Assembly (NCBI RefSeq): GCF_900106785.1
Contig: NZ_LT629840.1
Span: 1-62,485, forward strand
Source: Prevotellamassilia timonensis
GTDB taxonomy: Bacteria; Bacteroidota; Bacteroidia; Bacteroidales; Bacteroidaceae
DNA: 62,485 nt
Direction: 5' to 3'
Shown here: positions 53,428 through 62,485 of the stretch, piece by piece
Position numbering within the stretch: the first letter of the stretch is position 1
How the letters are laid out: every line of letters begins with the position of its first letter
Notes under the pieces: model-generated
Seen by the model: only the letters and a program-made list of their open reading frames with translations
Database searches by the model: none
Told to the model about the DNA's origin: nothing
Position numbers and translations under genes: made by a program

Positions 53428-55641
53428 ATGGAAACAGTGAAAACAGCAAAATGGTTATGCAGCACAGCTGTTGCAATGGCCACACTTTTCTCGCCTATCA
53501 CGTTTTACAGTTGCAAAGAGAACATCGACGAAAGTGCTTATGCCATCGCCGAGAAGAAGCAGATTGTAGAACTTCTTGAGAGCGACACTGCACAGTATTC
53601 GGACTTTATCAAAATACTGTCCGACGTCAAGTTGGGCACCTCCGACAATGCCTCTAAGCTTATCAGCGTATTGTCGTCGCGCGGCAACTACACCGTGTTC
53701 GCACCTACCAACGAGGCGTTCAAAACCTTCTTGCATGACAAGCTCAAGCTCAACAGCATCAACGAACTGAGCGACGAGCAAAAGAAGATGATTGCCTACA
53801 ACTGCGTCATCGACAACGGCGACAATGCCGCCTATGAACTGGCCGATTTCCCGGCTAACGGTACGACATTTGGCTTTGCCACACTCGACGACCGTCGACT
53901 GACCAGCGAACAAAAGGCCAGCGGTGACTACTACATCAACGCTGATGCCAAAATCATCAAATCGAACGCGGAAGCCAGCAATGGTATGTTGCACACGGTT
54001 GACCACGTAATATTCCCCTCTACACAGAGCGTGGCCGACATCGTGGCCAGCACCCCCAACACCCGCATCATGGGCCAACTCATGGCCTTGACCGGTTGGA
54101 AGGACAAGCTCGACACCAAAATCAGTACTAACGCTGAAGATAAGTACTTGAAGGACTACGCCGGCCGCATTGGTACTAAAGAGTACTTTGAGGGCGAAGG
54201 TGGCAAATACCCCTTCATGTCAAAACGCCGCGTGCGCTACACGGCCTTTGTTGAGCCCGACCAGGTGCTGCACGACGAGTGGGGTATTCCATTGCCCGAA
54301 TATGACGAGAACGCTAACAGCGACAACAAGATAAAGAACTGGGACGCCATACTGCAGGCGCTGGAGAGCAAGTGTGAGGCTGTGATGGGCGAAACCGCAA
54401 AGGGTGACTACACCAACGAGGACAATACGCTCAACCGTTTTGTGGCTTACCACATTCTTGAAGGCGGCATGCCGCTCAATGGCATCGTACAGCACTACAA
54501 CGAATTTGGCTACGACCTTGGCTCTGACACCAAAAACCCGCAAACCAAGAAGCTTGCCGTCAACATTTGGGACTACTACACAACCATTGGCAAACACCGC
54601 GCACTGCTCAAGGTGACGCAAGTGGGCGGCGCGGATTACAACATGGCTGCTGGCGAAGATGCCACACACTACTTTATAAACCGTATCAGCCGATACGACG
54701 ACTCTTTTAATGGCACCTACGAGGAACTTGGCCATACGCCTAACTCGGTGGCAAACGGCTTGAATGTGCGCATCATGGAGCAGAACGAGGTGGCCGACGA
54801 GAATGGCGACACCAAGGTGTACCCCAACAACGCATTGAACGGCTACTTCTACACCATCAACCACATTCTTGTCAACAGCAAGGAGACGTACACGGCACTG
54901 GGCTCGGAGCGCATTCGATTTGATGTAACTACCATGCTGCCCGAAATGCTGTCGAACGACTTGCGCATCAGCGATGGTTACCAATACTTCCCGAAGGGCT
55001 ATTTCAGCAACATTCTGAATGAGGGACAGAGTACTAGAATATTCTATCTGAGTTCTAAATCGACCGGCGGATCGGGCTGGAAGGACGCACAAGGCGACGA
55101 GTTCCTGGTGACTGGCGCGTACAACTTTGTAATGAAACTGCCCCCCGTGCCCAAGAGCGGCAGCTACGAGCTGCGCATGGGTGTGGTTAACAACCTCCTT
55201 CGTTCAATGGTGCAGTGCTACCTTGACGAGGGCAACAGCTACCCTGTCACACCGACCTCGCTGCCTATCGACCAGCGTGAAAATGCCGCTACCGACTGGC
55301 CCGGCAAAATATGGGTGAAGGACGAGGACAACAACTTTGACGAGGCCATGTGCCGCGAGTGCGACCGCAACCTGCGCAACATGGGCTACCTCAAAGGCCC
55401 GAACTACTGGTGCTTAAATGGCAGCAAGGGCAAGACTACCGTGCGCGATCACTACACTGGCGGTGCCTATGGTCCGAACATGCGCTACATTGTCAAGCGT
55501 CAATACTTTGACAAGGACAAGACATATTACATACGTTTCAAATGCGCTGTGGACAACCCCAACTCGCAGTTCTTCCTCGACTACTTCGAGTTCTGCCCGA
55601 GCGAAGTCTACGACTCTCCTACTGGTGAGGACATTTGGTAA
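53428..55641 (+). CDS. Fasciclin-domain lipoprotein
   Basis: A 737-residue surface-type lipoprotein. The signal sequence ends in ITFYSCKEN, giving the lipid-carrying Cys29. A FAS1 domain is clear at about 40-195 (LISVLSSRGNYTVFAPTNEAFKTFL... and GMLHTVDHVIFPS), with a second degenerate FAS1-like stretch at about 310-490 (NRFVAYHILEGGMPLNG..., YFYTINHILV). The C-terminal third is specific. FAS1 proteins act in adhesion. In Bacteroidetes they often accompany SusC/D-like loci, but none is present here, so the partner is unknown. Confidence 0.82.
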   Translation: METVKTAKWLCSTAVAMATLFSPITFYSCKENIDESAYAIAEKKQIVELLESDTAQYSDFIKILSDVKLGTSDNASKLISVLSSRGNYTVFAPTNEAFKTFLHDKLKLNSINELSDEQKKMIAYNCVIDNGDNAAYELADFPANGTTFGFATLDDRRLTSEQKASGDYYINADAKIIKSNAEASNGMLHTVDHVIFPSTQSVADIVASTPNTRIMGQLMALTGWKDKLDTKISTNAEDKYLKDYAGRIGTKEYFEGEGGKYPFMSKRRVRYTAFVEPDQVLHDEWGIPLPEYDENANSDNKIKNWDAILQALESKCEAVMGETAKGDYTNEDNTLNRFVAYHILEGGMPLNGIVQHYNEFGYDLGSDTKNPQTKKLAVNIWDYYTTIGKHRALLKVTQVGGADYNMAAGEDATHYFINRISRYDDSFNGTYEELGHTPNSVANGLNVRIMEQNEVADENGDTKVYPNNALNGYFYTINHILVNSKETYTALGSERIRFDVTTMLPEMLSNDLRISDGYQYFPKGYFSNILNEGQSTRIFYLSSKSTGGSGWKDAQGDEFLVTGAYNFVMKLPPVPKSGSYELRMGVVNNLLRSMVQCYLDEGNSYPVTPTSLPIDQRENAATDWPGKIWVKDEDNNFDEAMCRECDRNLRNMGYLKGPNYWCLNGSKGKTTVRDHYTGGAYGPNMRYIVKRQYFDKDKTYYIRFKCAVDNPNSQFFLDYFEFCPSEVYDSPTGEDIW

Positions 55642-55789
55642 TAAATAAAGAATAAAGCAAGAGGTTAGGAGACTGGAACACAAACATGATGTGCCCCGCT
55701 CTTCTACCCTCTTCTTTTTACTAACATCCGCTTACGACAAAGCATCGGAGGGAATTAGGGGCAACCTGTTAACAAGGCCGCTGAAAAAA

Positions 55790-55928
55790 CCGACGCGGGA
55801 CGCGTCGCCCCCATTAGTGCTTGCGTTTTCTATCAGATTGACAGGTTAAAAAGCGGATTTGAAGCCATGGGAAGAACTGTTATGCCAAGAAATTGCGCTC
55901 TAATGGGGGCGACGCGTCCCGCGTCGGG
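55790..55928. repeat. REP inverted pair with the GATTGACAGG centre
   Basis: Reverse 55790-55818 and forward 55899-55928 enclose a centre TCAGATTGACAGGTTAAAAAGC..GCCATGGGAAGAACTG. The same centre, in the other orientation, occurs at 59847-59925 and, decayed, at 60792-60866. The gap 55642-56033 otherwise holds only TTTTTCAGCAGCCTCG and a GTTAACCCG tract (55942-55995). Confidence 0.88.
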
Positions 55929-56033
55929 GCATTTTTCAGCAGCCTCGTTAACCCGTCAACCCGTTAACCTGCCAGCCCATCAACCCGTTAACCAACAAGT
56001 AAATATTATATATCACTTTAACACTACACATCT

Positions 56034-59000
56034 ATGAAACTAAGATTACTGACACTGCTCACGCTGGTGATGACCGTGCTGCATCTCAATGCAGCACCCG
56101 TCGAGCCACAAGTGAGCTCGGGCAATCAAGTGCATTGGTACGTGCTCAAATTCTTGAACCAGAACAATGTACTCGAAGCTAAAGGCGATGGTGCCGAAGT
56201 TAAAACTGCCGGTTTCAAAGGCAACAAGAACCAATTGTGGAAAATTGAAGGCAATGCCACTACAGGTTACACGCTGACCTGTAAGAACGGCATGAAGCTC
56301 TATACCACCACAACTGCAAAGGAAGGTAAGTTCATGGCAGGTAACACACCTAACGAGAACACCCACTTTGTGTGGCAGGCCACAACCAACACAACCTATG
56401 CCGATGGCTGGGTACTTTCGCCTAAGGCCAACACGCTCGTATACATGAACCAATGGGGCGGTGCCGGCGCTGGCAAATCGCTTGGCTTGTGGAACGACAA
56501 GGCAAGCGCAGACCAACCTCTTGCCTTTGTAAAGGCTGAGGATTTGCTCGGCGAAGCTGAAAACATGCTTCCCCTCATACCCTACCCCGCCAACCTTACG
56601 CGCAACGAGGGCACATTCAACCTCAAGCAGCTCACTGCTATCACCACCCCTGCTGGCGATGAAGCCGTGGCACGCTATGCACAGGAGTTTGCCACACAGC
56701 TCGAAAAGACAAGCGGCATCAAGGTACTCGTTAATCCTACAACGGCTGCCACCAGTCTGGTTATGACCAAGGACGCTACTTTGGCACACGAGGCATACAA
56801 ACTCACAGTGAATGAAGCAGGCATCAACATTGCAGCTGCCGATTCTACAGGTTTCTTCTACGCCATTCAGACGCTGAAGCAGCTCATGCCGCACGCTATC
56901 TACTACCGCAATAGCGCCAGCACCGCCATTGACTGGACTGTGCCCTGTGTGGAAATAGCTGACCAACCGCAGCTCGGCCACCGTGGTTACATGCTCGACG
57001 TGGCACGCCACTTCTTCTCGAAGACCGAAGTTAAGCGTATTCTCGACATCATGGCCACTTACAAGATGAACCGCTTCCACTGGCACTTGACAGACGACCA
57101 GGGCTGGCGTATCGACATTCCCGAATATCCGAAACTGGCCCAGGTGGGTGCTGTGCGCAAAGGCTCATTTGTTAACGCCGGCGGCTCGTCAAAGTTCTTT
57201 GACGATACCGAATATGGCCGCGGCATGTACTATACACTCGACGACCTGCGCGAGATCGTGGCCTACGCCAAGAGCCTCAACATCGAGATTATTCCCGAAA
57301 TTGACCTGCCGGGCCACATGGTAGCTGCTGTGGCAGCATACCCCGAATTCAGCTGCGACCCCACCAAGAAGTACGAAGTGCGCATTGACGGCGGCATATC
57401 AAAGGACGTGCTGAACATTGGCAAGGACGAGACAATCGACTTTTTGAAGTGTGTGCTCGGCCACATGGCCGAAATATTCCCCTACAAGTATATTCACCTT
57501 GGTGGCGACGAGTGCCCCACCGACCAATGGAGCCACAATGCCGACTGCCTGAAGCGTGTAAAGGACGAGGGCTTGGCCGGTGTGAACGAACTGCAATCGT
57601 GGCTGGTTGAAAAACTCGGCCTCTACCTCAAAGAGAAGTATAACAAGGACATCATCTGCTGGGACGAACTCTTGGCTCACTGGAAGTCTGACAACACCGT
57701 GAAGCCTGTTATCATGGCTTGGAACCACATCAACAAGAGCAAGGAGGCTGCCGACAAGGGCTTTAAGAGCATTGTAGTGCCCTACCAGTCGCTTTACCTC
57801 GACATGATGCAGGTACCCTTGAGCGAAGTAGATGTTAACGAAAAGTACCAAGGCGGTTGGGGCGACAACTGGGTCAACAGCGTTGAAACTGTATATGGTG
57901 TTAACCCTGTGGCAAGCCTCAGCGGCAAGGAGGACTTCTGCCTTGGTGTACAAGGCAACATGTGGACTGAAACCTGCAACGACAGCGTAGAGGTTGAATA
58001 CCAGCTGCTGCCGCGTATGCTTGCCCTCTCTGAAACGGGCTGGCTGCCTGCTGCCAAGAAGGACTTTGCTTCTTTCTACATGCGTCTGCAAAAGAACCGC
58101 GACATTCTCGATGCCAAGGGGCTTACTTACGCTACGCACTATTTTGACGAGCCCGACTTGACCGAACAAGAGGCTGCCGTAGCAGAAGCTGCAAGCTTGC
58201 TTGAGAACGCCAAGCCTGGCAAGGTGGGCTATCCCTCACAAACGGAATACGACAAGTTGAGCTCAGCTTACGCTCCCTTCATTGCCGACAACGGCGCAAC
58301 TGGCGACGTAGCTGCTCTCAAGGCTGCCATTGCAGCTTACAAAACGGCTGCTGTGACCATGCCTGTTGAGGGTAAAACATACAAACTCGTTTCAGCCTCT
58401 ACTTACTACAAGGCTAAATATGTTGGCTCAACAGCCTATGTTGATGGTTCGCAAATCCGTTTCCACTACACACCGCAGGTTGAACCCGAAGAGCTCTGGC
58501 AGTTCACGGCCAAGGACGGTGGCTATGTCATGACAAACGCACTCACTGGCAAGCAGGTTGTGATGCCCGCCAACAACAACGCCAATATCACACTGGCCGA
58601 CGCTGGCACCACACTCACCATTGCTCAAGCTACGGTAGCCTCTGGCAAGTACAGCTATGTGGCCGGTGCGCTGAATATTGGTACCAACGGCAAGTACCTC
58701 TCAGCCGACTGCACAGGTCTTGTCAAGGCTGGCACTAACACTGCACTCTGCTACCAGGGCACCTGGTACCTTGAAGAGGTGACTGACTTTACAGCACAAC
58801 TCAACGGCTTGGTAAAGAAGGCTAACCGCATTGTGGCCGAGAGCAACCCTGGCGCAATGGGCGAACCTACTGAAGAAGCCATTGCCCTGCTTTCAAACGA
58901 CCTTATCGCACCTGCCACTGCAGCTGTAGCTGCCGGCAGCGTGAGCGAAGCTGCTTACAAGCAATATCAGGAGGTTTACGCACAATACTTAGCTATGCCA

Positions 59001-59555
59001 CGCGTATCGCCCATCAGTGGAATTGACGAATCATATTACTACTACATTCGCAATGCCTTCTTCGACACCTATTATGCCGAAGCACAGGCCGATGGCACCA
59101 TTGCACCGCGCACTAAGGGCGAGGGCGACAGCTTTTTGTGGCAGTTTGTTAAGAAAGGCGACAAGGTGAGCATCATCAGCAAGTTGACAGGCAAACCTGC
59201 CTACATCGACACCGAAGCCGATGGTACGAACTTGAAGACTGGTTCGCCCTACGAATGGGGCTTGAACGAATACACTTGCGACGAAGGCAAAACAGGTATT
59301 CAGATTATCACTGCCAATGGCGAATTCAGCTGGTATACCAATCCTAACGCCTGGAAGAACAATGTCATATTGAAGCCCAAAACTTACGGTGCTGCAATTT
59401 GGACATTTGAAGTTTCAAACGTTGCCACAGGTGTACACGCCACTACGGCCCCCGCAATCGTGCCCACAAGCTACTACGACTTGCAAGGCCGCCGCGTGAG
59501 CCAGCCCTCACATGGTGTATACGTTACCAACACGGGCCGCAAGGTGATTAAGTAA
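56034..59555 (+). CDS. Large multidomain GH20 beta-N-acetylhexosaminidase
   Basis: A 1173-residue secreted enzyme. It has a signal peptide (MKLRLLTLLTLVMTVLHLNA), a ricin-like lectin region (about 30-175), GH20b (about 180-305) and the catalytic barrel with HLTDDQGWRIDIPEYPKL and D492-E493 in YIHLGGDECPT. A helical FIVAR-like segment (about 715-785) and two further lectin-like modules follow. The C-terminus YYDLQGRRVSQPSHGVYV..RKVIK looks like a type IX secretion or Por-type sorting tail of Bacteroidales. It probably acts on host mucin or other glycans outside the cell. Confidence 0.92.
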   Translation: MKLRLLTLLTLVMTVLHLNAAPVEPQVSSGNQVHWYVLKFLNQNNVLEAKGDGAEVKTAGFKGNKNQLWKIEGNATTGYTLTCKNGMKLYTTTTAKEGKFMAGNTPNENTHFVWQATTNTTYADGWVLSPKANTLVYMNQWGGAGAGKSLGLWNDKASADQPLAFVKAEDLLGEAENMLPLIPYPANLTRNEGTFNLKQLTAITTPAGDEAVARYAQEFATQLEKTSGIKVLVNPTTAATSLVMTKDATLAHEAYKLTVNEAGINIAAADSTGFFYAIQTLKQLMPHAIYYRNSASTAIDWTVPCVEIADQPQLGHRGYMLDVARHFFSKTEVKRILDIMATYKMNRFHWHLTDDQGWRIDIPEYPKLAQVGAVRKGSFVNAGGSSKFFDDTEYGRGMYYTLDDLREIVAYAKSLNIEIIPEIDLPGHMVAAVAAYPEFSCDPTKKYEVRIDGGISKDVLNIGKDETIDFLKCVLGHMAEIFPYKYIHLGGDECPTDQWSHNADCLKRVKDEGLAGVNELQSWLVEKLGLYLKEKYNKDIICWDELLAHWKSDNTVKPVIMAWNHINKSKEAADKGFKSIVVPYQSLYLDMMQVPLSEVDVNEKYQGGWGDNWVNSVETVYGVNPVASLSGKEDFCLGVQGNMWTETCNDSVEVEYQLLPRMLALSETGWLPAAKKDFASFYMRLQKNRDILDAKGLTYATHYFDEPDLTEQEAAVAEAASLLENAKPGKVGYPSQTEYDKLSSAYAPFIADNGATGDVAALKAAIAAYKTAAVTMPVEGKTYKLVSASTYYKAKYVGSTAYVDGSQIRFHYTPQVEPEELWQFTAKDGGYVMTNALTGKQVVMPANNNANITLADAGTTLTIAQATVASGKYSYVAGALNIGTNGKYLSADCTGLVKAGTNTALCYQGTWYLEEVTDFTAQLNGLVKKANRIVAESNPGAMGEPTEEAIALLSNDLIAPATAAVAAGSVSEAAYKQYQEVYAQYLAMPRVSPISGIDESYYYYIRNAFFDTYYAEAQADGTIAPRTKGEGDSFLWQFVKKGDKVSIISKLTGKPAYIDTEADGTNLKTGSPYEWGLNEYTCDEGKTGIQIITANGEFSWYTNPNAWKNNVILKPKTYGAAIWTFEVSNVATGVHATTAPAIVPTSYYDLQGRRVSQPSHGVYVTNTGRKVIK

Positions 59556-59591
59556 TCACTAAGATACACATATTATTTGTTATATGCCGAC

Positions 59592-59633
59592 CAAGGGGCA
59601 TACATCAATCATTATGTTGATGTATGCCCCTTG
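59592..59633 (+). terminator. Strong hairpin after the GH20 gene
   Basis: A ~17-bp stem CAAGGGGCATACATCAA with TTGATGTATGCCCCTTG, loop TCATTATG. No clear T run follows, but it is the only structure at the gene's end. Confidence 0.65.
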
Positions 59634-59815
59634 TTGGCTACGGCCGCTAAAGTCTGCTGTAAATGGCAGACTGCGGCACGTGTACTAAACAACGGGGGAC
59701 GTACACCCTGGCTTCGTCAATGCGCCACCCAATCAAATGGTGCAGGAAAGTGATGAAATCAAGAAAAAACGCAAGCACTAATGAAGGCGACGCGAGATGT
59801 GGCTGCTGAAAAAAT

Positions 59816-59954
59816 CCCGACGCGAGACGCGTCGCCCCCATTAGAGCGCAAATTCCTGGCATAACAGTTCTTCCCAGGGCTTCAAATCCGCTTTTTAACC
59901 TGTCAATCTGATAGGAAACGCAAGCGCTAATGGGGGCGACGCGTCCCGCGTCGG
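59816..59954. repeat. REP inverted pair with the GATTGACAGG centre, plus fragments
   Basis: Reverse 59816-59846 and forward 59926-59954 around the same centre as 55819-55898. A decayed forward copy lies at 59777-59798, and fragments CAGCAGCCTCGAGACGCGTCGG lie at 59964-60015. Confidence 0.88.
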
Positions 59955-60039
59955 GGCATTTTTCAGCAGCCTCGAGACGCGTCGGTTTTTTCAGCAGCCT
60001 CGTCACGCGTCGGAAAAAAGATGCAGCTTTTATTTTGTA

Positions 60040-60072
60040 GAAGCGCAGCATTCTGTTAAGCATTCGTTTCAT
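60040..60072 (-). pseudogene. 5' remnant of a VapE-like gene
   Basis: The minus-strand codons MKRMLNRMLRF match the start MKQMLNRMLRY of the VapE-like gene at 28681-30060, and identity continues through the whole upstream region. Beyond about 11 codons the gene is replaced by REP sequence, so the body has been lost. The open frame that runs on to 59647 is an accident of the repeats. Confidence 0.75.
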
Positions 60073-60151
60073 GGTTGTCTATGCAATTTGGTTTAGTACA
60101 AAAGTAAAGTGCTGCAAAGGTAATACCAAGACATTGCACCCATCAAAAAAA

Positions 60152-60168
60152 GTGTACAATTTGTACAC
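60152..60168. promoter_or_regulatory. Palindrome GTGTACAATTTGTACAC, second copy
   Basis: Identical to 30142-30158 and at the same distance from the gene start. The promoter boxes CAAAGGTA and CAAAAGTA (minus-strand TACCTTTG and TACTTTTG) are also kept. Confidence 0.7.
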
Positions 60169-60227
60169 AAATATTTGTTTCCTCCTCGTCTGCCTACATA
60201 TAAAAGAGAGTGTGTGCTTTTACTGCC

Positions 60228-60566
60228 ATCTTACACTTTTTATGCGTAACATATTGATACACAGAGATTTCAAGAGTGTAAGATGATTTCAAAGTATCTT
60301 ACACACCCCTGCATACATCTTACACCCCCACCCCGCTGCCTCGCAGTTGATTTTGTCGTATGCGGTGGGTTTTACGCCACAGGGACGTAGAAGAATCTGT
60401 CGGAGCAACAGACTTTTCTGCTCCCCTATGCCGTAATATCCTCCTCCCGTGCTTGTGCCGTGTGGCAGTATGCAGGTTGTGTAGGTTGCGTGTAGGTAAA
60501 ATTGGCAGCATCTTACACTAAGCAAATTGTTGATAATCAGTGAGTTGTAGCGTATTAGTGTAAGAT
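60228..60566 (-). repeat. VapE-associated ~340-bp element, copy 3
   Basis: Bounded by ATCTTACAC (60228-60236) and GTGTAAGAT (60558-60566), with internal GTGTAAGAT at 60276-60284 and ATCTTACAC at 60510-60518. Both N39 spacings are again exact. It lies beside the VapE-like gene remnant. Confidence 0.85.
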
Positions 60567-60685
60567 GCAAGATACTCGGTGTGTAAGTTATTGTAGTGTG
60601 GTAAAAGGTACCAAGTACCACTTTTTCGTCGTGGACCTTTTGTAATTTATTGCTTTTCGGTGAAACGCAAGCACTAAACGCTACC

Positions 60686-60866
60686 ACTAATGGGGGCGAC
60701 GCGTCTCGCGTCGGGAAAATAAAAAGGAAAGGCACCCCCACTAAATAACTGCTGCACTATCACCGACGCGAGACGCGTCGCCCCCATTAGAGCGCAATGC
60801 CCTGGCACAACTGTCCTTTACATGGCTTCAAATTTGCTTTTTAGCTTGTAAATTTGATAGGAAACG
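60686..60866. repeat. REP pair and interrupted REP unit at the insertion sequence
   Basis: Forward 60686-60715 and reverse 60762-60791 with the AAAATAAAAAGGAAAGG centre. The reverse copy is also the first half of another unit with the GATAGGAAACG centre, cut at 60866 by the ISAon1-type element. Confidence 0.85.
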
Positions 60867-60953
60867 GGCGCACCCGACAAACCCTGTGGAGGGCTGTGCA
60901 GATGCTAACCCAAAAACTGAGTTGCCAAACGATACATGATTGCCCAAAAGTAG

Positions 60954-60961
60954 TACCTTTG
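60954..60961 (+). promoter_or_regulatory. Candidate insertion sequence promoter
   Basis: TACCTTTG fits TAnnTTTG inside the left end of the element. It lies only 4 nt before the ATG at 60966, which favours the later ATG at 60990. Confidence 0.6.
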
Positions 60962-60989
60962 CACTATGAATCAGAATGGCAATAAAAAT

Positions 60990-61367
60990 ATGTATGAGGG
61001 CCTCGCCTCATATTTCCTCCCCGAAGGAGTTCTTAAATATTTCGAGGTGACAGACTTTGCAACACAGCGTACTCTGGACAAGGATGTTCTTTACACAACA
61101 GAGCTTCACATCTATCTGGATGAGCGCGACAATCGCACACCAGACATGAAGGATTCCGTGAGCAATGGTTTTGGGGAAGAATCATGTTTACTTGACTATC
61201 CAGCCCGAGACAAGAAGGCGGTACTTCACATACGAAGAAGGCGTTGGACAATGCCGGATGGCACAACAAGAAGTGTTGACCTTGACAAGGAGTTTGAACT
61301 GAAGCATAAGGGCACTCGATACGCGAAGGACTTCGCGCTTTTTTTAAAGAGGGCGAATGGACTCTGA
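60990..61367 (+). CDS. ISAon1-type transposase, N-terminal region protein
   Basis: A 125-residue protein of the 'ISAon1 transposase N-region' kind (YEGLASYFLPEGVLKYFEVTDF..., RRRRWTMPDGTTRSVDLDKEFEL..GTRYAKDFALFLK). It probably supplies the DNA-binding part. The frame is open from 60966, but that ATG is too close to the -7 box, so MYEGLASYF at 60990 is preferred. It overlaps the transposase gene by 11 nt. Confidence 0.85.
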   Translation: MYEGLASYFLPEGVLKYFEVTDFATQRTLDKDVLYTTELHIYLDERDNRTPDMKDSVSNGFGEESCLLDYPARDKKAVLHIRRRRWTMPDGTTRSVDLDKEFELKHKGTRYAKDFALFLKRANGL

Positions 61368-62445
61368 GACGATAACCGCTCGTCAGATTGGTTATACGTA
61401 CATGATTAACAGCTCCACGTTTGCCAAAAGATACAAGGACGCCCTGAGTAACTTCGAGACGTGGGAGCAGAAGGATCACGCATCCAAGTGGATTCTTATT
61501 CCGCAAAACGTAGGTAAGGAGCAAGGCATAGACGAGACCTCCCTCCAGGGCGAACTGTACACTATCGTTCACAACAAGGATGCCCATGGTCGCAAGGGTG
61601 CAATCATAGCAGTAGTCAAGGGAACGAATCCTGCTGACGTACTGAAGGTTCTCATGCAACTACCTGCAGATAAGCGTGAAATGGTTGAGAATATCACGAT
61701 GGATCTCTCAGATTGCATGCGTGTCATAGCCCGAGAGGCATTCCCTAAAGCCACAGTCATACGTGACTGCTTCCATGTCGTAAAACGCGGTGGAGAGGGC
61801 TGCGAAGAGATACGCCTGCGCCTGAAACGAAAAGCCGTAAAGGAGGCGAACAGACAGAAGGCAGAGTTTCGCAAATACCTCGAAAATCTGGCAGCGCAGA
61901 GAAAGGCTTACCGCGAGCGAATGAGGAAAAGGCATGGGAAGAACTGGAAGAAGAGCAAGCGCGGAAGAAAGCCTATGAGGCTGAACACTCGCTTTGAACC
62001 CAAAAGGCTTGAAAATGGCGAGACTCTTGTAGAGGCACAGACACGATGTCGCAAGCAATTGTCCATGAGCCGAGAGAAGTGGAGCGCAACGCAGAAAAAG
62101 CGTGCGAAGATACTTTTCGCACTCTACCCAAAACTTGAAGAAGCATACAATCTGATCAACTCCCTTAGAGCCATATTCAGAAACAAGAAACTCACAAAGG
62201 AGACTGCCAAACAGAATTTCAAGGGGTGGTATGAGAAAGTGGCTTCCTGCACTCTGCGTGAAATCAAGTCCGTACGCGATACCATCAGATTCTATGAGGA
62301 TGAAATCCTGAACTACTTTGACGGACGTAAGACTAACGCTTCAGCTGAATCGTTGAACTCAAAGATCAAATGCTTTCGTGCACAAGTAAAAGGAGTCATA
62401 GACATACCATTCTTCATGTATCGTTTAGCAACAGTTTTGGGTTAG
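61357..62445 (+). CDS. ISAon1-type (ISL3-related) transposase
   Basis: A 362-residue DDE transposase. Acidic residues appear in GIDETS (first D), ITMDLSDCMRVIAREAFPKATVIRDCFHVVK (second D) and NASAESLNSKIKCFRAQVKGV (final E). A basic stretch (RKRHGKNWKKSKRGRKP) lies in the middle. Its start overlaps the end of the N-region gene in the +1 frame, behind a T7 run (61339-61345), so translation is probably coupled. The gene is intact, so the insertion sequence may be active. Confidence 0.92.
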   Translation: MDSETITARQIGYTYMINSSTFAKRYKDALSNFETWEQKDHASKWILIPQNVGKEQGIDETSLQGELYTIVHNKDAHGRKGAIIAVVKGTNPADVLKVLMQLPADKREMVENITMDLSDCMRVIAREAFPKATVIRDCFHVVKRGGEGCEEIRLRLKRKAVKEANRQKAEFRKYLENLAAQRKAYRERMRKRHGKNWKKSKRGRKPMRLNTRFEPKRLENGETLVEAQTRCRKQLSMSREKWSATQKKRAKILFALYPKLEEAYNLINSLRAIFRNKKLTKETAKQNFKGWYEKVASCTLREIKSVRDTIRFYEDEILNYFDGRKTNASAESLNSKIKCFRAQVKGVIDIPFFMYRLATVLG

Positions 62446-62485
62446 CATCTGCACGGCCTACTCCACAGGGTTTGTCGGGTGCGCC

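Larger units (their letters stand above)
60867..62485 (+). mobile_element. ISAon1-type insertion sequence, complete to the window edge
   Basis: Left terminal repeat GGCGCACCCGACAAACCC... at 60867-60919 and its near-complement at 62431-62485, about 50 bp with a 3-nt gap difference. Total length is 1619 bp. It inserted in a REP unit after AAACG. The target duplication cannot be seen because the window ends exactly at the last base of the right repeat. Confidence 0.92.

Noticed and set aside
59647-60072. 141-codon minus-strand frame
   Set aside because: Only the first ~11 codons match a real gene; the rest translates REP palindromes.

Overview
The window looks like a contig from a member of Bacteroidales, most likely Prevotellaceae or a close relative. 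The main sign is the promoter grammar: many genes are preceded by the Bacteroidota -7 box TAnnTTTG, and the best cases also have a TTTG -33 box 19 bp upstream (for example before the tRNA-Pro and the DUF4160 gene). Gene families and order agree: a dapB - signal peptidase - WbqC run, GH20 hexosaminidases with BspA-type or type IX secretion-like parts, VapE-like orphan primase genes and an ISAon1-type transposase. The species cannot be fixed from sequence alone.

Layout. Positions 1 to about 7450 form a small mobilizable transposon (NBU/Tn4555 type): tyrosine recombinase, HTH protein, DUF5906-like helicase, TOPRIM primase, a candidate oriT, a MobV/Pre-type relaxase and, as cargo, a CblA/CepA-like class A beta-lactamase behind a structured leader. 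Positions 7450-9600 hold repeats and a DUF4160/DUF2442 pair. Positions 9600-27700 are chromosomal core on both strands: a secreted protein, TatD, WbqC, a signal-peptidase-like protein, LepB, DapB, FolD and Ffh on the minus strand, then a DUF6057 membrane protein, a haem-motif lipoprotein, an MscS channel and the str operon rpsL-rpsG-fusA-rpsJ. After rpsJ the usual S10-operon continuation (rplC onward) is missing. In its place come a terminator, a phage-like small gene, repeats and a VapE-like gene.

Positions 31000-59600 carry uvrA, dxs, two unknown genes, a GH20 hexosaminidase with leucine-rich repeats, tsaE, cysC (between two MITEs), a DMT exporter, tRNA-Pro(GGG), a Fur-family regulator, nifJ, an AAA-like protein with altered nucleotide-binding residues, ppk and ppx (a polyphosphate module), a fasciclin lipoprotein and a 1173-residue GH20 enzyme. 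The window ends exactly at the right inverted repeat of an ISAon1-type insertion sequence (60867-62485).

The most unusual content is non-coding. (1) About 25 copies of a GC-rich palindrome, GCGACGCGTCTCGCGTCGG flanked by CCCCCATTAG, mostly occur in inverted pairs around one of several recurring central sequences. (2) A ~340-bp element occurs three times. It is bounded by inverted ATCTTACAC, and in every copy it holds two ATCTTACAC-N39-GTGTAAGAT modules. In one copy it lies upstream of an intact VapE-like primase/helicase gene, in another upstream of that gene's 5' remnant, with a GTGTACAATTTGTACAC palindrome between element and gene. The gene plus element is the best candidate here for an undescribed replicon-like or satellite mobile element. 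(3) MITEs carry outward-facing promoter boxes and flank cysC. (4) Intergenic tracts of degenerate GTTAACCCG/GTCAACCCG octamers recur.
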